Shown: positions 33,870 to 43,393 of the stretch, one piece after another
Layout: the number at the start of each line of letters is the position of its first letter
Numbering within the stretch: position 1 is the first letter of the stretch
From: Symsagittifera roscoffensis
Taxonomy: Eukaryota; Xenacoelomorpha; Acoela; Convolutidae
DNA: 62,000 bases
Direction of reading: 5' to 3'
Assembly: GCF_963678635.1 (NCBI RefSeq)
Contig: NC_087063.1
Span: forward strand, 79,717,574 to 79,779,573
The notes under the pieces: model-generated
The model's database searches: none
What the model saw: the letters and a program-made list of their open reading frames with translations, nothing else
Told to the model about the DNA's origin: nothing
Made by a program: the position numbers and the translations under genes

Positions 33870-36789
33870 GTAAGAATTCTTTTTAATTGTCTCATTTCGA
33901 ATGAAACGAACGAACAATTTTAATAAATTTTCTCAATAACTCAAATGACTACCATCCGATCACCGTTGCATCGATTCTAAAAAATGCTTATAGTGTTGAT
34001 TTAAGGTATCGGGCAAAAAATCATAACCAAGAAAATTGACAATTTAAACGCATTTGTCTCGTATTGAGTTGAGAATAGACAAAAATTGAGAGGAACAAAG
34101 TCTGCTAATATTTGTACGAAAGTCAACATGGTACAATTTATTTTACCCGGTAAAAAAATTGGCTCTAATCAATCTTACCCTAAAAATTGGCTGTTTTCAT
34201 TTCTTAGTGAATTATAAAATAGGCTAATTTTATCGGGTCACTTCTTGAATGAAATATATTCTTTTTTACTATCCTCTAAGTGTCTTTATTACTATGAAAT
34301 TTACCAAACTTTCGTACAGAGCAATTAATAAAATTTGCAACCGGTCTTGGCGCCAAACTTTTCGACTGAAACTCTAACTCGAACTGCACCATATAAATTC
34401 ATGTAGTTTTCTAAGTAATGGATTTTTCGTTTTTTCATTTTTTGTTTAATTTCGTGTTTTTTATATTCCAGTTTCGTTCAATGTAATCCGGAAACTATTA
34501 AACAGTACTGTAAACAGGGTAGCCAAAATTTTTTAAATGTGGTTCACTGAATCATGGTGAAATTATGGCTTCTGTTGCCTGAAGTAACTATGGAAAAAAG
34601 TTTTGTAAAACTTCGTTGCAATAAAAAGGATCCGGAAAAATAAAAGCATCAAATGTGTCGCTACTCGAGGTTTCTTTAAGGTTTTTGGCTTCAAAGGAAA
34701 CACTGAAATAAATGCCAAAAATTAAATTTACTGGTTCCTCGACTTAAATGGATATTGTCCCATTAAAAGCGACATAGTTCACTTTTTTTATGTGTTCGAT
34801 AAAAATCAAAGTTTTTGCAACAATTTTTTTCCAATATGAGATCATGTTTTGTAGTTTTAAATATTAGTTCCATTGAGAACTGAAAGGTATTTGGAGTGGC
34901 AATCACGCAATTCATTCCCATTGTTGTTTGCAGAAAATCAGTTCAGGATAAAGGAAAATAAGATATAAAAAAACAAGAACACGGGTCTTGAAGCAATTCG
35001 ATTTTTTGTAGGAATCCTAAAACTTGATGAAGGAGTTAAGACACATTTAAATGACCTACTTCATGTGAGCCTTATCTCATATTATTTTGAATTTTCAAAA
35101 CTTTGTTGAGTTTGACACTTCAGCAAAAGAAAATTTTTCTCTTTAAAGTTTGCAAAAAATTAGACGTACGTAAGTTTTTTTTTCAAATTTTTCAAATCCT
35201 CATTTTTCTTCTCATATTGTAAATTTTTCTGTCTCCTTTGTCGGTCAACGCTGGTAAATTTTTTAGTTTGGTTGCAACTAAGTCTTAGAATGCTTGACTG
35301 GGCCACCTTCGTCTGTTCGGCTGTGACGTGTTGTCTGCGCTGAGTGTTGTTCCGATTAAAGCATTCTGTAGAGAGATTTAGACTCATACGGAAGGCTGTT
35401 CTCTCTGCATATGTCGGTTATCATTTACCTTGTCCAGTTGAAAATGTTGATGATGAAGGAACTCGCGACTATGAGCTTTGCTCTGTTTGTTACAATTAAA
35501 AAGATAGGGTAACTTTTCAAAGAATAGTTTCACTCTCTCAAGGTTTTTCTTTAAATCTTGTGGAGGTGTCAAGAATTCAAATTTTTCCATTTCTTTTATG
35601 TGTCGTTGAAAGATTTTGTTGTGAGTTTAGTTTTCGAAGTTTTTTCTATAATGAAAATGACGTAATTAGACTTTTAAGCCATCGGAAATCTGTTGGACTT
35701 TGACTGTGTCCTCTCTGGGTCGCTCTTGATTGCAATTCAATTGACTGGTCTATCAATAAAACTTATCCGATACTGTTTGTAACTGCTGTAATTTGGCTGT
35801 CGTTCAATGGTGCAACTAAAATGTTTGCTGCCTCCTAATAATTAGAATCATGTCTTCCTAATCGTGGCTTTTATTTGAATGTAGATTGTCTCGACGTTTG
35901 CTGTTCATATTTTGATTTTATTTGACGTGTCACTGAGCTTGCAAAAAACGATGTGGCCCAAGTGGTCGCACTTTCTACAAAACCAGTTATGTTTGTCGGT
36001 TTCTGTTACAACGGTTTTGAATTCTTTCTTAATAAAGAACTTATTAAGATCTTATTAAAGGCGAACTTTGCATAAAATCACCAAATGGATGAGTTTTGAG
36101 AACCGCTTTTAAATTACGATGCCAAGCTTTGGTACTTTAGTTTTTGATTGTATTCCACATTTTTGTCTCTGGAAATTTTGAATTCGGAAATCTGATGAAA
36201 TCGAGAGGCAAAAATTCAAGCTCTAGTTGCTAAAATTGAAACTTAGCTATAGCTTTCAAAAAATTGAAATCCATTGACGAATTTTGAGGTGAATGCATTT
36301 TGGATTCCGCATACAAATGCTTTTTTGCGGTTGGAGTTGCTTGAAGCAAAAGTCGCTGGATTCCACTGTTTCTCAGTGGATTCCGCGGTCATTTTTTGTC
36401 ACTGGATTCCACAAGCACCATTTAAGACTTTATAGTGCATCGAACCCATTTTTCCATCACTTGATTTTTGTAGATTAGGTAGTGAGCGCATATCCCCACC
36501 AATTTCAATAAATGTGCAATAACTGTTAAACTATTTTTTCGTATCCCCCATACACCCCACCTTTTTTCGTTTTTCTCTTTGTTATCACCAGAAACACGAT
36601 TTTTCTCAAACAGGTCAGGAAAAAAACAAGGAAGAACTTGTTAAAGTCGTTTAGAAAGCCCATATACTTTCTTAATGTAATTTATGGTTGTCTGTACAAA
36701 AACTGCGCCCAGAAAAAATGAAGAAAAAATTATTACTTAGAAAAACCTTCTAATTTCCTCCAAATATTTTCTAAAAATTCAATGTTTTC
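33870..36789. other. First part of the receptor intron
   Basis: The intron runs from 33870 to 46410 (12541 bp) and contains the BEL element and the ATAC repeat. This part is mirrored on the left arm. It carries the minus-strand gag-like remnant at 35150-36050 and the tggattccRc motif cluster near 36300-36420. Confidence 0.6.
35150..36050 (-). pseudogene. Possible gag-like remnant (right arm)
   Basis: Frames at 35160-35387 and 35384-35590 and the CCHC-like motif at 35941-35979 mirror those at 900-1892. The two frames abut. The first is more open here (68 codons starting MEKFEFL) than on the left. Still no domain beyond the variant knuckle. Confidence 0.3.
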
Positions 36790-37002
36790 TGTTCTGTGTT
36801 GAACTTATGATTTATATTCAAAACCGAGAGTTTAGAATACGTCTTGAATTGGATAATGTAGAAAGAATTATGATTGATTTTAGCAGGAAAGAATCACGTG
36901 AAAAGTGGCGGGAATTAAGATGCAAGAAAACGTGAAACATATTACATGTACATAAGAGCAATTTATAAAAAAAACTCTTTAGCATACATTGAAGTTAGCC
37001 AC
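36790..37002 (-). repeat. BEL 3' LTR
   Basis: About 213 bp match the 5' LTR at 43173-43393 with a handful of differences. The last 8-9 bp on the internal side differ from the other LTR, and no polypurine tract adjoins it. The start of the antisense gene lies about 10 bp further in. Confidence 0.85.
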
Positions 37003-37012
37003 TGATGAGACG

Positions 37013-37903
37013 ATGAGTATTGCCGATTTTGTGAAAGAGTGTAAAGCAGCTGATGAGTTAATGAGATGGCCGTGAAAGGAAGATACGAATTTCTGCCTGT
37101 CAAATCTGTCTTTGAGTTATTGAAGAATCCCAAACAGCCCGGGGTTATGAAGAATGAGGTAATCAGATTCCAAAATGATGCTATTAACACAGCTTCCAAG
37201 AGTGAAAGATTTGACGACTTTCAAAGAGAGTTTAACGTAGGCAAACCAGGCTTGGATTGTGGTTTTGGAAATGATGTTTATCAGCCGTTGTGCCAAAGAA
37301 CAGTCAAAATGGTGAAATATCAGTATGGGAAAATCATTGTAGGGAAGATGAAGAAGTGTACGATCCGTTTTTATTGATTTCTAGAGGCATATCATTTACA
37401 CCCTGGCATATCGATGGAGATCCGCCCTTGACAGCATGGTCGCAACTTCAGCGTGGGGAGAAACTTTGGTTTTTCACAACGAATAGAAGAGTAACCAATT
37501 TTCTGCTACGAAAACCAGAAAGTCGATGGTCGCCGTCCAGTTGGCTAACCGAGTCCTTGAGAATGGATCGTAAAGACCTGTGGGTTCATGTGCAAAAACC
37601 AGGTAATGATATTACTGAATAAATGTTAAGACAATACTTGAAATATTTTCATTTGCAGGGGAAGCTATATATCTACCGTATTGTACTGGCCACATGGTTT
37701 TGACGTATGAAAATAGTGTGCTGCTAACATGGTCCATAAAAACCAGTGATTCTACTGAGGTAATGCAGAAAAGACAAGTGCAGTACACAGCTCCAACAGG
37801 TGTAGCTCATCCGGTATTGAATCCAAGAAGCCGAAGCCAGAAGATGCCTAAGCGAAAGAAGAAATTCACCCGAACTCTGAGAAACAGAAATGAGAATAAA
37901 TAG
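37013..37903 (+). CDS. JmjC-domain (KDM2/PHF8-like) protein gene, antisense cargo of BEL element
   Basis: Members of the JmjC family are Fe(II)/2-oxoglutarate dioxygenases, many of them histone demethylases. Here the metal-binding H-x-D is in TPWHIDGD (His codon 37407-37409). A lysine in QRGEKLWFF (37461-37463) fits 2-oxoglutarate binding. The distal His is in CTGHMVLTY (37691-37693). A 56-bp GT-AG intron (37603-37658) splits a glycine codon between KP and EAIYLPY. The C-terminus is basic (KMPKRKKKF), possibly a nuclear signal; stop at 37901. Two single-base frame breaks are apparent, near 37065 and 37288, so the copy is damaged or the assembly has indels. It is tail-to-tail with pol, 68 bp apart. 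The KDM2-like affinity is my reading of the motif spacing. Confidence 0.75.
37603..37658 (+). other. Spliceosomal intron in the JmjC gene
   Basis: It begins gtaatg and ends tttcatttgcag. Removing it joins the frames so that the region before the distal His continues. It can be spliced only from plus-strand transcripts, so the minus-strand retroelement RNA would keep it. Confidence 0.8.
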
Positions 37904-37971
37904 TTTATTTGTGAATACAATTTGAATCATAAAGCAATTGCTTGCAATTTGTTAACTTGTCATTAACCACA

Positions 37972-39849
37972 TCACTTGTCACAAGAGCTAGTCAGTAGAT
38001 GAAGTTTTGTGGCCGGTCTGTTATAGGTTCCTTTAGATGTACGGATTTGTACAACACGTGATATATCGTCGTTTCCAAGAAAGGTCTTCATGACTCTCGC
38101 TAAGGGCCACTGAAGCGGTGAGATGTTGTCTTCTGCAACTAGAACCATATCGCCAACTTGAAGGCTCCTTGTTTGTATTTTCCACTTGTTTCTTTGATTG
38201 AGTGTTGTAAGATATTCTTTGGACCATCGTTTCCAAAAATCGTTAACCATTTGTTGAGTGAGTAACCAACGTTGCTTAAGCGTCACGGAGGCTGTCTCCT
38301 TGTTCGGTACACTATCAGGAAGTGCCGTCAAGGGTGATCCTATAAGGAAATGACCTGGCGTCAAGGTTGTGACGTCATTAGGATCATTCGAAAGTGGTGT
38401 TAAGGGTCTTGAATTCATAATACTTTCGATTTGGGTGAGGACAGTGTAGAGTTCTTCGAATGTAAGAGCTTGAGTTCCGACAACCTTTCTTAAATGATTC
38501 TTACAGCTCTTGATTCCGGCCTCCCAAAGTCCGCCAAAGTGTGGCGCGCGTGGTGGTATTGTTACCCAGTCAACGCCCTGTTGTATGATGAAGCTTGCGG
38601 CAGAGTTCTTCTTGTCATTGCCCAGAATTTCACGTAATGCTATCATCTCATTTCGTGCACCAATGAAGTTGGTAGCATTGTCACTATATATACATACAGG
38701 CTTTCCCCGTCGAGCAATGAACCGTTTCAAGGTTGATACACAAGATGGTGTTGATAGGGAAGAGACAAGTTCAATGTGGACCGCTTTGGTGGTGAAACAC
38801 ACAAGTAACGCAATGTACGCTTTTCCCACGGACTTGGAAGAGGTTTTGAGAGAAATCGGTCCACCAAAATCAATGCCAACATGCGTGAAAGGTCGTGATT
38901 GGGTTATACGTTCCTGGGGAAGGTCTCCCATAATTGGGTTTGCACTTGCTAGCCGTCTTGCGAAGCGTCGGCAAGTAATACATGATTGTGTCACTTTAGT
39001 TATTACCTTTTTGCCACCGGTTATCCAGTATCTTTGACGTAAATGTGACAGCGTTGCTTGTGGGCCTCCATGCATGGTTTCGGTATGTGCTTGACGGTTT
39101 AACAGAGTTGCTAGATGTAATTTGCCGTCTATTAGTATTGGAAACTTCAAATCGTTGCTGTGATCACTTTGCGCTAACCTTCCCCCCACTCGTAAAAGAA
39201 CGCTATCTTTTTCAACAAAGGGCGTCAGCGACAGGAGTGCTCCTCTGTAGGATATCTCCTCAGATAGTTGCGAGATCTCATCATTGAAAAAATCCTTTTG
39301 ATGGCTTGCTAGAAGTGCGTGTAGTGCCGTGACGAGTTCATCTGCCATAAGATTGCCTTTAGGAGTTGTAGTTTTCCTTAACAACTTTGAAGCTCGGAGT
39401 AGCCATGCAGTCACTCGTACAGGTCTAGACATAACAGAGAACCTGGTCTCGAATGGTTGACATAGAGGTACCTTATACGCATGAAGAATCGTTCGCTTGC
39501 GTCTCTCTGAATCGTTACTGATGATTGACGGTTGTTGGGGCCATGTGATTGGATTTTCGGCGAGCCAGGAAGGGCCATTCCACCAAAGTTTATGAGAAAG
39601 GAGAAGACTAGGGGCCAATCCTCTGGAGGCGCAATCCGCTGGATTTTCGGCTGAGGGAACATGCTTCCAAGAGGCAGGTGGAATAATTTCTTGTATTGCT
39701 GTGGTTCGATTGCCAACAAAACATGACCATTTTGCTGGGTGGTCGTTGATCCACGACAGAACTACAGTCGAATCAGTCCATCCGAAGGGTTTGAGCATTG
39801 GCTTCTTCTGAGAAGAGAATGCATCCAGGCATGCTTTCAATAATTTTCA
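37972..39849 (-). CDS. BEL pol, RNase H-integrase part
   Basis: A 622-codon open frame continues the RT frame after one in-frame TGA at 39847-39849. Near its start, FGWTDSTVVLSWI belongs to RNase H. The integrase zinc-binding module has HGG and SCITCRR. The DDE core shows Asp in THVGIDFGG, Asp in CIYSDNATNF and Glu in GGLWEAGIKS. The C-terminal module (QVGDMVLVAEDN, PLQWPLARV) is the BEL-type domain. All catalytic residues are present, so this part may have been active very recently. The stop codon is at 37972. Confidence 0.9.
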
Positions 39850-41214
39850 GCCTAAGGCAGCAGCGCTAAGTTCCAATCTTGGTATACTTATTTGCTTAAT
39901 GGGAGAGAGCTTTGTCTTAGCGGAGAGGAGGTTTACAACAACATTTCCGTTGGCATCCGTACAACGGGAGTAAACTGCTGCAGCAAATGCGCGCTCTGAG
40001 GCATCACAAAACACATGAAGTTGCATTTCAACAATAGGCGATTGATGTGTTAAAGGTCGGTTGATTGTTAAATTTCGAAGCAAAGAAAGTTCTCCTCTAG
40101 AATTTCTCCATGACATCTCAATAGATTCCGGAAGTCGTTCATCCCAATCAGATCCAGCCAGCCAGCGTTCTTTCAAGAGAATCTTGAACTGTAAAATTGT
40201 AGGAGAAAGCCACCCCATGGGATCGTAGAATGTGGAAACATCAGACAGCAGTTTCCTCTTTGTCAACTTTGATATTTCAGGCATTCTTGTTACAGTGAAC
40301 GAAAATTGATCAGTGATTGGGTGCCACTTCACACCAAGGGTCTTGATTGAGTAATGTTTGTCACAGATTGTGTAGGCTTCGGGTGCCTCTTGCAATGAAG
40401 TCAGTAATCTTGTGATTACTTGTGGGCAATTGCTTGACCACTTTCGAAGATCGAAACCACCTTTCTTGAGTGTTGATATAAGATTATCTTGTAATACGAC
40501 TGCCTCTTCCACAGTGTTTGCACCTGAAAGAGCATCGTCGACATAAAAATCATTTCTTATGACTTGAGCAGTGATTTCGTCGTCAACATCTAAAGCTGTT
40601 TCCGTGAGGGATCTAGTTGAATGGTATGCAGATGAACGTATCCCATAGGTCACGCGAGTCATCCTGTAGGTCTTAATGGGTTTCTTTGGATCGTTTCGCC
40701 AGAGTATTCGATGAAAGTCCTTCTCTGGTCGTGCTAAACAGATTTGTCTATACATTTTGGCCACATCAGCAGATAAGGCAGTTTGATGAACTCGGAAGCG
40801 ACTGAGTATATTGAACAAACTATCTTGGATCACGGGACCAGTCATGAGTGTGTCATTAAGAGATGGACCTCCACCACTCGTTTTGGCATCAAAGACAACA
40901 CGAAGCTTAGTTGTCGTACTAGAGTCCTTAGTCACACAGTGATGCGGAAGGTAAAACACGTCTGCGCAAAGTTTATTGATTTCTGCTGCGGGAACGAGTT
41001 CTAGATGTCCTAGATCAATGAATTCGTTTACAAATGCTTGGTACTTATCCTTCAGTTGCTTGTCTTTTAAGAGACGTTGTTCAAGTAATAACAAGCGTCG
41101 TTCAGCTTGTTGGTAGCTTTCAACGAGAGAAGGGGCGCCGTCCTTTACTGGAAGTTTAACAACGTACCTCCCTTCATCATCCCGCATTGTTTTTTTTAGT
41201 GAAGTGATCTTCAC
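39847..41214 (-). CDS. BEL pol, reverse transcriptase part
   Basis: A 455-codon frame spans the BEL/Pao RT. Motif A is ALSADVAKMYRQI and the active site is FYVDDALSG, both intact. The following region (DPMGWLSP, KERWLAG) and the start of RNase H with FCDASERAFAAAV match the family. It ends at a TGA in the same frame as the downstream integrase part, so a single nonsense change, or suppression, separates them. Its 5' end is broken by a frameshift at a T8/A8 run near 41190-41197. Confidence 0.92.
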   Translation of the reverse strand: MKITSLKKTMRDDEGRYVVKLPVKDGAPSLVESYQQAERRLLLLEQRLLKDKQLKDKYQAFVNEFIDLGHLELVPAAEINKLCADVFYLPHHCVTKDSSTTTKLRVVFDAKTSGGGPSLNDTLMTGPVIQDSLFNILSRFRVHQTALSADVAKMYRQICLARPEKDFHRILWRNDPKKPIKTYRMTRVTYGIRSSAYHSTRSLTETALDVDDEITAQVIRNDFYVDDALSGANTVEEAVVLQDNLISTLKKGGFDLRKWSSNCPQVITRLLTSLQEAPEAYTICDKHYSIKTLGVKWHPITDQFSFTVTRMPEISKLTKRKLLSDVSTFYDPMGWLSPTILQFKILLKERWLAGSDWDERLPESIEMSWRNSRGELSLLRNLTINRPLTHQSPIVEMQLHVFCDASERAFAAAVYSRCTDANGNVVVNLLSAKTKLSPIKQISIPRLELSAAALG

Positions 41215-42254
41215 ATTCCCTTTCTTCTTGAGTTAGACGATAACTCTTAGGGACTTCTTCCAATTCCCAAAACTTCTTGAGAATTTGATCCGTATCTTCT
41301 TGCATAAGTAAGTGATTCACGATTTCTTCCGTATTGTGGGTCGTCATAGAGACATGCTTCGATTGCGATGAATTTGAAAAGGTTGCACCAGATACAATCC
41401 AGCCCAAGTCTGTTTCTAGAAGACTAATTGTATCGCTCAACTTGATCAATCCAGGTTTGAGAAGTGCTGAGTAGACGTCCACTCCAAGAAGAACATCAAT
41501 TCTGCCAGGCTTGTGAAAACTGCTGTCAGCCATATCAAGATTGTTGATATGCTTCCACCCGCCGATGTTCACGTTAGCCAGTGGGAGGTTGCAGAACAAT
41601 GAATACTCCTGTCAAAGATTTGGAGAATCTGGGAAGCATTTCAGCAGTAACAACTGAATTTGATTGTGCGGAGACTGTCTCCCCCGCGGATTGAAGATTA
41701 GTAGTTACTTTCTGACAACGCAATCCTAGCTGCTGGGCACAATGGCGTGTCATGACCGAAGCAGTTGAACCTTGATCTAGTAATGCGCGAAAATATTGTA
41801 CATTACCATGACGATCCTTGAATGCAACCTGCGCAGTGGGTAGGGTGATATCCGTCTCCTCGGGTCTCCTAGTGCCAATATGATTGATCGCTTGGGCGGA
41901 CCTGTGTAGCAGCGTGTTGTGCTTGCCTTGACATGTCTTGCATGTGCTTGTTGAGTTGCATTGATTCGCAAAATGACCAGAACGTAGACAGTTACTACAT
42001 AGTTTGTTCGTCTTGACAACTTGAAAACGCTCATCTATCGTCTTTTCTCGGAATGAATTACAGGAGAATAGTTTATGATTCTTGGATTTACAGCAAAGAC
42101 AATTATCTGTAGTTGAATGGTAGACATTGGAATGGTTGTTTTTGTTCTGATTGGACTGTAATTGCTTTGCTTGGCTGCTAGGCTGTATAGAAGCATGAGG
42201 TGAAGCTTCTAAGGATCGTGCTCGTTGATCAATGAATTGGAGTACATCATCCAA
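41177..42254 (-). pseudogene. BEL zinc knuckles and aspartic protease, frameshifted
   Basis: The frame at 41574-42254 has two canonical CCHC knuckles (CLCCKSKNHKLFSC and CSNCLRSGHFANQC) and a protease active site read as ALLDQGSTAS, typical of BEL proteases (DUF1758). A frameshift near 41600 moves the reading into 41177-41599, which carries the protease C-terminal half (RIDVLLGVDVY, LGWIVSG) and the linker to RT. A second frameshift near 41195 joins it to RT. Confidence 0.85.
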
Positions 42255-42255
42255 T

Positions 42256-43130
42256 TCATGTAGTTGTGGACCAGGATTCTGAAGCTCCCATTGTCTTCTT
42301 GTTTTCCGGGTCCGATTTCTCTAGAATGAGATATACGTAGATGTACGCACTAGTATCCACTTTATGAGATTGAATGGCTGACAGGTGCTCCACAATCTTC
42401 GACTGTAGTTTCCTCAGGGCACTGACATTTTCGCTTTTCAATGCCGAAAATGCAAGAAACTCCTGAATATGAGCATTGATTACTGAGCGTCTATTGTCGT
42501 ATCGTTTTATGAGCTGTTTTTTAGCAATGGCGTAGTTTGCGTCGGTGATTGATAAAGAAGCTATGATTCTGGCAGGTTCATCTTTGAGGGCTGCTTTGAG
42601 GTAGTTTAGTTTCTGCGCATCACTGAGAGTGCAATTATTCTGTCAATAGACGCTGTGAAGAGATCGTAGACAGAAGACCATTCCACATATTTACCAGAAA
42701 ATGTAGGCAATTCGAGTTTAGGTAGTTGTACCTGCTTAGATTGCACGCTCTGCGATGGCTGAGGTTGCGAAAGTGGAGCTGGTGCTATATGCGTTTCGAC
42801 TTCACCGATGAAACTTGATATTTGATAGATTGCTGTTTGCCAGTTTGCTGTTTTCTCTTCAGTTTCTTCTATTTCATTTACTAGTGAAGAATCTGGAGTG
42901 ATAGCTTCAATCGTCTTGTTGATGGAATTGAGTGTGATGAGCTTCCTGTTCGAGTGCATCAGAACAACTTTGAGTGCCTCAAAATCTTGCTTCGATACTT
43001 GGTCAGTAGGATTTGCCATGATTGCATTGGCGTCGTTGATGTACTTAGTGACAACACCACGATGTGCTCCACGAGTACTTCTTTCCCTTGCTAGAGTAGC
43101 TTGATTGTCTTCCGTGCTGGGAGTTGACAT
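42256..43130 (-). pseudogene. BEL gag, frameshifted
   Basis: The N-terminal frame (42606-43130, starting MSTPSTEDNQ) contains the DUF1759-type gag motif LPTFSGKYVEWSSVYDLF. Frameshifts near 42640 and 42300 break continuity into the downstream knuckle region. Between them the frame at 42256-42441 and its upstream extension continue the gag helices. The start is the first ATG, 23 bp inside the primer-binding site. Confidence 0.8.
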
Positions 43131-43152
43131 CTTGAAGGATTATGTGAATGAT

Positions 43153-43170
43153 ATCACGTCGGGGTCACCA
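43153..43170 (-). promoter_or_regulatory. BEL primer-binding site
   Basis: Two bases inside the 5' LTR the minus strand reads tggtgaccccgacgtgat. The leading TGG complements a tRNA CCA end. This is the expected position for minus-strand priming. The tRNA identity was not determined. Confidence 0.8.
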
Positions 43171-43172
43171 AA

Positions 43173-43393
43173 TGTTCTGTGTTGAACTTATGATTTATAT
43201 TCAAAACCGAGAGTTTAGAATACGTCTTGAATTGGATAATGTAGAAAGAATTATGATTGATTTTAGCAGGAATGAATCACGTGAAAATTGGCGGGAATTA
43301 AGATGCAAGAAAACGTGAAACATATTACATGTACATAAAAGCAATTTATAATAAAACTCTTTAGCATACATTGAAGTTAGCCACGTCTGAACA
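43173..43393 (-). repeat. BEL 5' LTR
   Basis: 221 bp, TG...CA. In element orientation it begins tgttcagacgtggc and ends cacagaaca, adjacent to the primer-binding site. It should hold the promoter and polyadenylation signal, though I cannot pinpoint them. Confidence 0.88.

Larger units (their letters stand above)
24224..36789. repeat. Right arm of the giant inverted repeat
   Basis: This is the reverse complement of bases 12188 down to about 233. Similarity resumes after the BEL element at 43394-43629, matching left bases 237 to 1. The contig begins inside the env region of element A, so gag and pol of this copy are missing or lie in the gap. Confidence 0.9.
36790..43393 (-). mobile_element. 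BEL/Pao LTR retrotransposon carrying an antisense JmjC gene
   Basis: This 6604-bp element starts TG and ends CA and is flanked by ttttc at 36785-36789 and 43394-43398 (5-bp target duplication, usual for BEL/Pao). LTRs of about 213-221 bp lie at both ends and differ at only a few positions, indicating a fairly recent insertion. On the minus strand it encodes gag, protease, RT, RNase H and integrase in the BEL order. On the plus strand, between pol and the 3' LTR, lies a JmjC gene. It sits inside the receptor intron; the left arm has the empty site. Confidence 0.92.

Noticed and set aside
38510-39287. Plus-strand ORFs opposite BEL integrase
   Set aside because: They are shadows of the minus-strand pol frame, unlike the JmjC gene, which has no coding sequence opposite it.
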